64,000 nt of DNA. Origin: G965267605 sp965267605 (GTDB lineage Bacteria; Bacteroidota; Bacteroidia; Flavobacteriales_E; Vicingaceae). This document shows positions 16,465-24,700 of this stretch, in pieces. The notes beneath the pieces are model-generated. The model did no database searches, was not told the DNA's origin, and saw only the letters and a list, made by a program, of their open reading frames with translations. Both the position numbers and the translations under genes were made by a program. Within the stretch, counting starts at the first letter, position 1, and every line of letters starts with the position of its first letter. The stretch is from assembly GCA_965267605.1 (NCBI GenBank), contig OZ254088.1, forward strand, positions 1,550,001 to 1,614,000. Direction: 5' to 3'.

Positions 16465-16749
16465 ATGACACGGAAACGTTTACTGATCATACTAGGTATT
16501 GTTTCTGGAATTCTTCTGATTCCGCTTGTTTCAATGGTATTTACAAAGGAGGTTGACTGGAGTATAGGTGACTTTCTAATCGGCTTCTTGTTGCTATCTG
16601 CTTTCGCCTTTACCATTGACTTTGTGATCCGAAAGCTTCGTAAAAGTAAATACCGAATCCCCATTGTTATTGGCATATTCGCCTTGCTGATCCTTACATG
16701 GGCGGAGCTAGCGGTGGGCATCTTTGGAACTCCGTTGGCCGGCAATTAG
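16465..16749 (+). CDS. small membrane protein, unknown function
   Basis: About 94 residues from the ATG at 16465. Longer in-frame starts (from 16369) add residues that do not look like protein. Three hydrophobic segments (about 7-25, 35-55, 67-88) alternate with basic loops RKLRKSKYR. No family recognised. It stands between an acidic hypothetical and a T9SS protein, both on the same strand. Confidence 0.6.
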   Translation: MTRKRLLIILGIVSGILLIPLVSMVFTKEVDWSIGDFLIGFLLLSAFAFTIDFVIRKLRKSKYRIPIVIGIFALLILTWAELAVGIFGTPLAGN

Positions 16750-16818
16750 AATCCCCCCAGCATTCTTTCTTCTCAGTGAAAAAAGTCCGAACTTACATTC
16801 GACTAATTCAACTTATCT

Positions 16819-18399
16819 ATGAAAAGACTTTACGCTTTGGCGCTTACATGCGCTGTAGGCACTGTGGCTTTTGCACAGACCTATACTTTCACAAATTGCA
16901 ATGCAACAGGAAGGGTTGGCCCTACACAGGCACAGGCAAATACGGCTTATACTTCCACTACCCTTAACGGGTTGGTAACTGTTGTGGATAGTGGTGTGCA
17001 ACAATGGACTCCTCCAATTGGTGGAACATACAGCATCACTATTTCCGGTGCCTCAGGTGGTACTACTCAAGCGGGACCTGGTGGTCGCGGTGTGGTGATA
17101 TACACAGAAGTAAATCTGTCCTCCAGCACTACCTATAATGTGGTTGTTGGGCAACAGGGACAATGGAACGGTATTACCAACACTTTTAGAAATGGTGGCT
17201 CCGGTGGTGGCGGTTCCTTTGTATTTACTGGAACCAAGGGTGGAACAGGATTGATCGTTGCCGCTGGAGGTGGCGGTGGAGCAATTGCCACAACTAACAA
17301 TGCAGTAACATCAAACGATCCTGACGCCAATTATCACACACGCGGTGATACTATTCTTGACTGGACCAATAATATGGCTGCCGGGGGTATAAACGGAAAT
17401 GGTGGATGGTTCTCTGATCGTCCTATCCTATCAGGTGGCCCGGGAGCAGGGTGGTTCTCTGATGCTGACAATACCTACGCGGGATCAAATGCTTACATCG
17501 GAGGAGATCGTTTCCAAGGTGGCATCCCCAACCAAAATGGTCGTGATGGCGGCTTTGGAGGTGGAGGTGCTTCAGGAGATAACAACACCTACAACGCTAA
17601 CTTCTCTGGTGGCGGTGGAGGATACTCTGGTGGTGGCGCAGGCCATAACGGAGGTAGCTCAGACGGTCAGTGCGGTGGCGGTGGTGGTTCCTACATCACT
17701 GGTGCGAATCAAGCCAACCAGGGTTGGAATACCGGGCATGGAAGCGTTGTATTCACGTTGCTTTGTACGCCACTATCAGGAAGCCAGACATTATCCATCT
17801 GCCATGGCGATACAGTATGGGTAGGCAACAATGGTCATGCTTCCACAGGCACTTTCGTGGATACCATTCCAGGATCAACATGCGACAGTATCGTAACAAC
17901 CAACCTTACGGTATCAGCTCCTATTAATATGAACGTAACCAACGTTCCTTTCCCTCCCCAACTTACTTCGGGTGAAACGGGTGCTACTTACCAGTGGTTA
18001 GATTGTGACAATAATATGGCTGCAATTCCTGGTGCAACAGCCCAAACGTATAATCCAACCACAAATGGCAACTACGCTGTGGCTGTTACGGTTGGAAGTT
18101 GCACGGACACTTCAGCGTGTTCTGGTGTAACGACCGTAGGTATGGCCGAGCTTATGGCCGAATTGAACTTCAATGTATTCCCGAACCCAGCCAATGATCG
18201 CATTACTATGTCGATCAAGCAAGGTGTTCAACTTACACAAGTGAAGATCATGGACATTACCGGAAAGGTTGTTGTACAAGAGGAAGGCGCGAGGTTGCCA
18301 AATACACTTGATGTGTCCAGCATTAGTTCTGGAACATACATATTACAAGTAAGGACATCTACCAATGTAGAACTGACACAACAACTTGTAATCAACTAA
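16819..18399 (+). CDS. glycine-rich T9SS type A sorting domain protein
   Basis: Protein of 526 residues. Signal peptide to about residue 20 (TVAFAQ). Residues ~60-315 are extremely glycine-rich (GGSGGGGSFVFTG, LIVAAGGGGGAIA, GGGGGYSGGGAGHNGG), matching the glycine-rich domain of ALK/LTK-like receptors, followed by a Cys-containing segment with SGSQTLSICHGDTVWVGNNG and an Ig-like beta stretch (TYQWLDCDNN). The last ~75 residues are a type A sorting domain starting FPNPANDR and ending SSGTYILQV. An extracellular adhesion or matrix role is inferred, not shown. It ends at a strong terminator. Confidence 0.85.
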   Translation: MKRLYALALTCAVGTVAFAQTYTFTNCNATGRVGPTQAQANTAYTSTTLNGLVTVVDSGVQQWTPPIGGTYSITISGASGGTTQAGPGGRGVVIYTEVNLSSSTTYNVVVGQQGQWNGITNTFRNGGSGGGGSFVFTGTKGGTGLIVAAGGGGGAIATTNNAVTSNDPDANYHTRGDTILDWTNNMAAGGINGNGGWFSDRPILSGGPGAGWFSDADNTYAGSNAYIGGDRFQGGIPNQNGRDGGFGGGGASGDNNTYNANFSGGGGGYSGGGAGHNGGSSDGQCGGGGGSYITGANQANQGWNTGHGSVVFTLLCTPLSGSQTLSICHGDTVWVGNNGHASTGTFVDTIPGSTCDSIVTTNLTVSAPINMNVTNVPFPPQLTSGETGATYQWLDCDNNMAAIPGATAQTYNPTTNGNYAVAVTVGSCTDTSACSGVTTVGMAELMAELNFNVFPNPANDRITMSIKQGVQLTQVKIMDITGKVVVQEEGARLPNTLDVSSISSGTYILQVRTSTNVELTQQLVIN

Positions 18400-18405
18400 C
18401 ATTTG

Positions 18406-18430
18406 AAAGGAGGCTTCGGCCTCCTTTTCT
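18406..18430 (+). terminator. intrinsic terminator
   Basis: Stem AAAGGAGGC (18406-18414), TTCG tetraloop, GCCTCCTTT (18419-18427) and a T-rich tail, directly after the glycine-rich gene. Confidence 0.9.
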
Positions 18431-18451
18431 TTTACACCTAAGCTGCACATT

Positions 18452-18892
18452 TTGAAAGAGATATCGGATAACAAGGAAAAACTGGTACAACGAGAAATGA
18501 AAAAGACCATTTCCATATTTGGAGGTCTTTGTGCAGTGGTCCTCCTACTGCTGCAACTGGAAAAATGGTCACTATTTACATTAGGTGGTTCTGAAAATCT
18601 GTTGATGACCATTTCTGGAATCTTATTCCTCTTCATTGGCATTGTTATAAGCAGATACTTTTATGTAAGAGTTGAAAGTGGTCATCAGGAATCAAAAAGA
18701 TCAAGTCTAAGCAAGCGTGAAGTGCAGGTACTTCAATTGATGTCAAAGGGACTTTCCAATAAGGAAATAGCGGATCAACTGTATATCGCAGAAACTACAG
18801 TGAAATCCCACGTATCTAAAATATTGAACAAGTTGGGTGCAAAACGAAGAACCGAAGCGGTAATGATCGGGCAAAACCTCGATATCATTTAA
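18452..18892 (+). CDS. membrane-tethered LuxR-type HTH regulator
   Basis: Protein of 146 residues starting from TTG at 18452 (or an ATG at 18497). Two hydrophobic segments (about residues 18-36 and 48-70) form a hairpin in the membrane. The C-terminal ~60 residues are a complete LuxR/GerE HTH: LSKREVQVLQLMSKGLSNKE, then ADQLYIAETTVKSHVSKI and LNKLGAKRRTEAV. There is no receiver domain. The gene pairs with the DUF4199 gene 126 bp downstream, and two copies of an 11-bp sequence in the gap are good candidates for its binding sites. Confidence 0.85.
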   Translation: MKEISDNKEKLVQREMKKTISIFGGLCAVVLLLLQLEKWSLFTLGGSENLLMTISGILFLFIGIVISRYFYVRVESGHQESKRSSLSKREVQVLQLMSKGLSNKEIADQLYIAETTVKSHVSKILNKLGAKRRTEAVMIGQNLDII

Positions 18893-18910
18893 ACGGTACA
18901 TGTTCCTGCC

Positions 18911-18964
18911 TCCTACTTTAGAATGATTTTTACACAGAAGGCCATAATCCTACTTTAGTAGGAT
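18911..18964. promoter_or_regulatory. repeated LuxR-type operator upstream of the DUF4199 gene
   Basis: TCCTACTTTAG occurs at 18911-18921 and 18948-18958. The second copy lies inside a perfect inverted repeat ATCCTACT-TT-AGTAGGAT (18947-18964). That repeat ends 21 bp before a TATGTTTG -7 box (18986-18993), i.e. it occupies the -33 region, where LuxR-type activators usually bind. Confidence 0.65.
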
Positions 18965-19018
18965 GCCTAAGATCTTTGTGAAATCTATGTTTGGATCTCA
19001 TTCTTTAATATCCAAACT

Positions 19019-19516
19019 ATGAAAAAGTACATCTTAAAATACGGGGTTATTGGTGGACTAACCTCCAGTATACTCGGAACCCTTAATTGGTTCTTAATTG
19101 CTAAACCAATTGGTGTTTCAGCCTCTCAGGCCGTAGGTTATATTTCCATTACATTGTCTCTATTGTGTATTCCTTTTGGTGTAAGGTATTTCCGGGACAA
19201 GCTCAATCAAGGTTTTGTGAGTTTCACTCAGGCTTTTAAAATCGGATTAGGCATTACCTGTGTTGCTGGCATTGTAATGGCCATACAGAGTATTCTCTTC
19301 TTTGCTTTTCAAAAGGAGGAATTTCTCGAATGGCAAAAGAATGACCTTAGCGAAGCAGAACTCGCGGCCTTTAACGAACAGTTAGCGCAAATGCCAGAAT
19401 TTGCCTATTCACCTTGGTTTCAGGGTATAGTTATGTTCCTGATGGTTTTCTTAATTGGCGCTGTGGTCAACCTTATCAGTGCACTGGCACTAAAACAAGA
19501 GCCTACCCAGAGCTAG
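19019..19516 (+). CDS. DUF4199 domain-containing membrane protein
   Basis: Protein of 165 residues with four hydrophobic segments (about 8-28, 36-56, 74-96, 137-160). The DUF4199 layout is clear: an N-terminal MKKYILKYGVIGGLTSSILG, a short loop FRDKLNQGFVSFTQAFKIGL, an acidic periplasmic or cytosolic stretch EEFLEWQKNDLSEAELAA, and a final helix. Function of the family is unknown. In Bacteroidota it is often next to a small LuxR-type regulator, as here, and the operator in the intergenic region suggests direct control. Confidence 0.85.
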   Translation: MKKYILKYGVIGGLTSSILGTLNWFLIAKPIGVSASQAVGYISITLSLLCIPFGVRYFRDKLNQGFVSFTQAFKIGLGITCVAGIVMAIQSILFFAFQKEEFLEWQKNDLSEAELAAFNEQLAQMPEFAYSPWFQGIVMFLMVFLIGAVVNLISALALKQEPTQS

Positions 19517-19602
19517 CTTCACTCAAGGTATCGGTATGTGATCCATCATTAAATAAATATTACCTGGCGTCATATTTGCATGTGAATTGGTAAATTGAGT
19601 GT

Positions 19603-20046
19603 ATGAGATCACTTATCCTATTATTGGCCATTACAATAAGTGCCGGAGTAGCCGCACAGAACAAGAGCAACGTTCAGGAAATGACCGTAGGCGCTGAGAT
19701 CGTAGAAAAGACTTTTGTTAATAAGGGAGGTAAGATCACCGACTACAAGGAATTGTACTTACGTTGCTCCGTCCAGGACTACTTCATCAAACTATGCGAG
19801 AGTAAAGTCTCCAAAGAGGAACTGATGAAGCATCTGGACAAGGGCGTAACGGTACATGTTGAAATACGTGAAGGTATGTGGGATCATTGCGACCCCAATC
19901 CTGCGTACGCACAGAGCAGAACGGGCTTGTATGCTGCAATCCTTGAGTTAAAATCATCAGGGGCTCCGGATACCAGTCAAATCAAAGGTCAGAAGACCAA
20001 GAAGCAGAAGAAAGGAAAAAAGCGAAAGAGTAAGACCCCTCACTAG
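19603..20046 (+). CDS. hypothetical secreted protein with very basic tail
   Basis: Protein of 147 residues. A signal peptide ends at VAAQN. Residues ~25-115 look like a small beta-strand domain with three cysteines (LRCSVQDYFIKLCESKV, then HCDPNPAYAQ). The final ~20 residues are almost all Lys/Arg, with several KKxKK groups. No family recognised. A near-consensus box CATATTTG (19571-19578) lies upstream. Its stop overlaps the convergent hydrolase gene by 4 bp. Confidence 0.6.
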   Translation: MRSLILLLAITISAGVAAQNKSNVQEMTVGAEIVEKTFVNKGGKITDYKELYLRCSVQDYFIKLCESKVSKEELMKHLDKGVTVHVEIREGMWDHCDPNPAYAQSRTGLYAAILELKSSGAPDTSQIKGQKTKKQKKGKKRKSKTPH

Positions 20047-20711
20047 AACAATCCAGCCACTGTATTTGGAGTGCACTTCTCTATGAGGTGGGGTTCTCCA
20101 TCCAACATCACGAAGGAAGCATTGGAAAGTTGCGTCACAGTCCAATTGCATTCTTCTTCAGTTACCATTTCATCTTCGCTACCGCGAACAATAGTCACTG
20201 GCGTTGAGATCTCTTGAAAATCCCCCGCCTGTAAACCGGCTCCATCACCCAATTCCAGCAGAAGTGTTCCCATTTTCTTGCATAGATCTGACCAGCCTAC
20301 CCCATGTCGGTCAAGAAGTACTTGAGCAAACGCTGGTACTTTCTCACTGATCTTCACGGGATCCAAAAACCGGACCTCGCGACCTGCGGTTTCAGGGTTC
20401 CAATCGATCTTGGTGCCCAGCGTAGTCAATCTCCCCACCCTATCGGGATAATTCTTACAAACATGGTAACCTACGTAGCCACCCATGCTGAAACCAAATA
20501 TATCCGCCTTATCAAGGTTTTTCTTATCCATGTAGGCGATCACCTCATCGGCAAATACATTCATGTTAAAACCTTCCTCGCTAAACGGAGCATGACCATG
20601 ACCAGAGAAGTCAATAGCATGCGTTTCCCGTTCTGTAAGGGCAGTTAAAGGTTCATACAGCGCTGCACTTCCCAGCGCACCGTGTAGTAAGATTAACGGA
20701 AGCTTTTCCAC
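20043..20711 (-). CDS. alpha/beta hydrolase
   Basis: Protein of 222 residues with the alpha/beta-hydrolase fold: LPLILLHGALGS with the oxyanion HG, IDFSGHGHAPF, nucleophile elbow GFSMGG (Ser75), acid in RGSEDEMV and catalytic His in GEPHLIE near the end. It starts from GTG at 20711, overlapping the stop of the M48 gene by one base (TAGTG), so it is the last gene of the long minus-strand run. Cytosolic; the substrate cannot be inferred. Shorter than many family members because the lid region is small. Confidence 0.85.
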   Translation of the reverse strand: MEKLPLILLHGALGSAALYEPLTALTERETHAIDFSGHGHAPFSEEGFNMNVFADEVIAYMDKKNLDKADIFGFSMGGYVGYHVCKNYPDRVGRLTTLGTKIDWNPETAGREVRFLDPVKISEKVPAFAQVLLDRHGVGWSDLCKKMGTLLLELGDGAGLQAGDFQEISTPVTIVRGSEDEMVTEEECNWTVTQLSNASFVMLDGEPHLIEKCTPNTVAGLF

Positions 20712-21508
20712 TACTTAGGGCTGTAATAAGTAAGTGCTTCGGGAAGATGGCTCTTGATATCCTCGATACGGCTATCGTGACTTGGATGCGTGCTTAAAAA
20801 CTGAGGAACATTGTTGCCTGCCATGGACTTCATTCTTTCCCAGAATTTTGGTGCTTCCTTAGGATCGTAGCCCGCCATTGCCATGAAGACAAGTCCCAGG
20901 TGATCTGCCTCAGATTCATTTGCTCTGGAAAACTTTAAAGCAGCAAGTCCTGCACTTACACCATATACCTGTTGGAATACTTTTGCCTTCTCTGGCCCAG
21001 CAAGTCCTCCGAACGCCTGACCTCCAAACTGAAGTGCCATTTGTTTGCTGACCCGTTCGTTACCGTGTTTGGCAATGGCATGGGCAATTTCATGTCCCAT
21101 TACAACAGCCATACCCGTTTCATCCTTCGTAATCGGGAGGATGCCTGTATAGAAAGCCACCTTACCTCCTGGCATACACCATGCATTGGCCACTTTATCA
21201 TCAATCAGGTTGAACTGCCAATCAAACCCTCTCACACGCTTCTGATACTTCTTATGGGAATTCATATAGTTCATCACCGCATCCTGGATGCGTTTCCCTA
21301 CCCTCTTTACCATTTGTGTACGAGGATCACTGGCTGGAACCACTTTACCTTTCCTTAACACCTCCGCATATTGTTGGTTACTCATCGTAATGAGTTCTGA
21401 TTCAGGCATCAGATGTACCTGGCGCCTGTGCGAAATTGGCACTCGTGAACAACTGTCGGCAATTACCCCAGCGGTAATCAACAACACAAAAAAGAGGATC
21501 TTCCTCAT
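20711..21508 (-). CDS. M48 family metalloprotease, lipoprotein
   Basis: Protein of 265 residues. The N-terminus has a lipobox IADSC (Cys20), so it is probably anchored in the periplasm. The zinc motif HEIAH is at residues 139-143 and the third ligand lies in ESEADHLG (Glu198). This matches the short periplasmic M48 class (BepA/LoiP/YcaL-like), which degrades misfolded outer-membrane or periplasmic proteins. It lies 11 bp after clpS and runs into the hydrolase gene by one base. Confidence 0.9.
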   Translation of the reverse strand: MRKILFFVLLITAGVIADSCSRVPISHRRQVHLMPESELITMSNQQYAEVLRKGKVVPASDPRTQMVKRVGKRIQDAVMNYMNSHKKYQKRVRGFDWQFNLIDDKVANAWCMPGGKVAFYTGILPITKDETGMAVVMGHEIAHAIAKHGNERVSKQMALQFGGQAFGGLAGPEKAKVFQQVYGVSAGLAALKFSRANESEADHLGLVFMAMAGYDPKEAPKFWERMKSMAGNNVPQFLSTHPSHDSRIEDIKSHLPEALTYYSPK

Positions 21509-21519
21509 GTCAATACTTA

Positions 21520-21795
21520 TTATTTGATTTCTGCTGAAAGACCTCGATCAAGCATAGCGGTGCAGATCGGTTCCAGCTTATCGAATGAACCATTCTTAAC
21601 ACTGCACTTCCCAGTATAATGTACCAGGAATGTACACTGTTCGGCCTGAACAGGTGAATGATTACACAACTCCACCAAGGTTTCGATAACAAATTCGAAG
21701 GTATTCACGTCATCGTTATGAAGGATCAACTCCTTCTCCTTATCGACAACCTCAAGAACCTCGAACTCTTCCTGATAATCGTAATTGTTACCCAT
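21520..21795 (-). CDS. clpS: ATP-dependent Clp protease adaptor ClpS
   Basis: Protein of 91 residues from the ATG at 21795, which begins one base after the stop of the giant gene (the earlier ATG at 21807 is inside that gene). The core LILHNDDVNTFEFVIETLVE is the typical ClpS N-degron pocket with its conserved Asn-Asp. It ends with a segment FDKLEPICTAMLDRGLSAEI, the usual last helix and strand. ClpS binds ClpA-type unfoldases and delivers N-end-rule substrates in the cytosol. Confidence 0.95.
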   Translation of the reverse strand: MGNNYDYQEEFEVLEVVDKEKELILHNDDVNTFEFVIETLVELCNHSPVQAEQCTFLVHYTGKCSVKNGSFDKLEPICTAMLDRGLSAEIK

Positions 21796-21796
21796 T

Positions 21797-24700
21797 CTAC
21801 TTTTCAAGCCTTTTCAGTATCTCATTCAGATCACGCTCGCTCCCATCTTCTGTCACCATCACTTTAGCGTCACTGATACCCAAAGATACCATTTCATCTT
21901 TCAAAGTGGAAGCCTCACCATAGTTGTCGGCTGAGCCAATTGTATAACGTGTGTAGCTACCCTTATCAGTAGCTTGAATGCCTCGTTTGGTCAATCTCAG
22001 ATACGCTGCAGCAACATCTACCGGTACTTCATCTTCGTACTCACCAATGTTCACATAGAAATTCAGCTTACCGAGTGGCTGCTCATTTGTTGGTGGGTTA
22101 TTGTTGACCGGAGTGTCATTTCCATTATCAGGTGGCGTGTTGTCCACAGGCGTATCGTTCCCGTTATCAGGTGGTGTATTGTCTACAGGCGTATTATTAC
22201 CCCCAGTAGATGACCCCAGCGAAGCCACGGCAGTGGACACGGGAACACGAGAGCCATTGTTATAAGCTACGATAAAGGCATCCGAAACACCTGAGTTAAC
22301 AGCGCGTTGTTTAGCCCTTCTGGCTTCATCCAGGTTATCATACCTACCGTAGGTGTATCGATAAAGCCCACCAGACGTTGTTTCTCTGTTAAGTGGTCTC
22401 AACCCACCAAATGTACTGGAGCGTGCAGGTCTTGAGTATACGCCTACCTGAACAGTGAAGAACACCCCGGTAATACGATTTACCGGTGTTGAGCCATCAT
22501 TCTCTGTAGGAAGATTACCAGCAAACGCATTGCCACCATTGGATTCATTACCGCCCGTACTTTCATTGCCCCCTGTGGTTTCGTTTCCACCGGTTGTCTC
22601 ATTTCCACTGGAAGTATTGTTTGCAAGCGACCCCTCCGTAGAAGCATTTCTAGCTTCAGCTACAGAAATACGTTTGCCATCTCTGTAAGCCACAACGAAA
22701 GCATCACGGTAACCTAATCTTCTGATTTGATCTTTTGCTTTATCAGCAGCAGCAAATCCAGGGAACAAACCTGCGGTATATCTTGTGATACCATCACCTT
22801 TAGTATTGGCAAACACCGGAGAGAATCCTTTGAATACATCCTGTGAAATAGGCCTTCTAAAGGCACCCACCTGCACCGACCAGATTACGCCATCCGGCAT
22901 CTGTGGGTTTACTTTCATTGGATTGTTAGAACTGTAAGATGAAGTTCCCCTTGTGCCTAACACGAAGAAGTCTCCCAGCAACACGGTTGGAAGTCCGTCA
23001 TTGTTGAGGCTACCCTGGCTTCCTGTGTTACCTCCAGAAGTTTCGTTACCCCCGCTTGTGGTAGTCTCATTACCACCGGTACTTGCTGTTTCGTTACCTC
23101 CGGTCGACTCATTGCCCCCAGTGGTTTCATTACCTCCAGAAGTGGTTTCGTTGCCTTCGTTGCTGGCTGTTTCGTTTCCACCAGTGGTCTCATTACCCCC
23201 AGTTGATGTCGTTTCATTGCCCTCATTGCTAGCGGTCTCATTGCCTCCGGTTGACTCGTTACCACCTGTCGTTTCATTGCCTCCGCTGGAAGCAGTCTCG
23301 TTTCCACCAGTATTCTGATTTCCACTATAGGCCGCCACTTCGCTATCTCCATTGATGTAATCTTGCTTCTCAACAGCCACGATTTGGCCAGCAAGATTAT
23401 CGCTCAATCTGCCCGTAATCTTGTTCAGCTTTTCATCAATTGCAGCAAGTTCATCCTGCTTCTGCGCGCTGGCTACTTCTGCACTGCTATATGCATTATC
23501 CAGCGCTGTGATGCGCTTTTCAACGGCCGCAATCTGATCGTTCAGATCCTCTCTCTGTGTATCACTAAGGTCAGGGTTACCAGCCAACTGGTTAAGATCA
23601 TTGAGGATGGCTTCCTGCTGTTTCTTTTCATCTTTAATCTCCTGCTTTCTGTCATACAACACATCAGCTTCCTTGATGATTCTTCTCTTCTTCTGCTGAT
23701 TGAACTTGTACTCATTGTAATCTACAGAGTTCTTAACGTTCTGGACATCTTGCTGCCCCATCGAAGCAAGCGTTTGCTGCTCCCCTGTAGTCAACTCAGG
23801 ATCATTGGCATCTGTCTCCGAGGCACTGGCCAATTGAGCTTCTACTACTTTAGCTGAGTCCGCCTGATCATAAACTACTTCCGCATCCTTGATCAACCTG
23901 GCTGCCTCGGCTTCAAGTTGTTCAGCTTCCAGAATCAGTGCTTTCTTTTCCTTCTTCTTGGCTGATTCCGCCTGTGTTCGTTTAGCTGATGCCTGAGATT
24001 GCAAATCAGAAGCCTGCGCTGTAATCAAATCTCCTTTGTACTCAAGGAACTCTGAAGGGTCGTCATACGGCACCTCCGTAGTTCCATCAGCTGTTTTCAT
24101 GATATTCTCCAACGAAGCGGTTTCAGTCTCACCACTCTGACTTCCTCCTGTGGATTCATTGCCACCACTGCTCGCGGTTTCGTTACCTCCGGCCGACTCA
24201 TTACCGCCAGTCGTTTCATTACCTCCTGAAGTGGTCTCATTTCCTTCGTTGCTAGCTGTTTCGTTGCCACCTGTACTCTCGTTTCCACCAGTATTTTGAT
24301 TGCCTTCATTAGACGCAGTCTCATTTCCACCAGAAGTTTCGTTTCCGCCAGCGTTGGTTTCGTTGCCCTCGTTGCTAGCAGTTTCGTTGCCACCCGTTGT
24401 CTCATTCCCCCCAGTTGATGTTGTTTCACTGCCTTCATTGCTGGCGGTCTCATTGCCTCCGGTTGACTCATTACCACCTGATGTTGTCTCGTTGCCACCT
24501 GTACTCTCATTGCTGGCCAGTGTACCTTCATTTCCAGCAGAGGCAACACCCAGCCCCTCGAGCTCGCCACTTTCAATTTTGGCTGCAAGCTCTGGGCCAC
24601 CCGCCTTGATATAAGTCTTCAATGCTTCACGCTGCTTATTCAATGCCAGTTGCTCCTTCTCATTCGCATCCGCAAGCAGTCTGTTCTTCTTGTTTACATC

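Noticed and set aside
22953..23318. Long plus-strand frames rich in SLPPVV repeats opposite the GGNE blocks (also 24300-24614 and 26073-26396)
   Set aside because: They are the complement of the GGNE repeats and exist only because the repeat lacks stop codons on the other strand.
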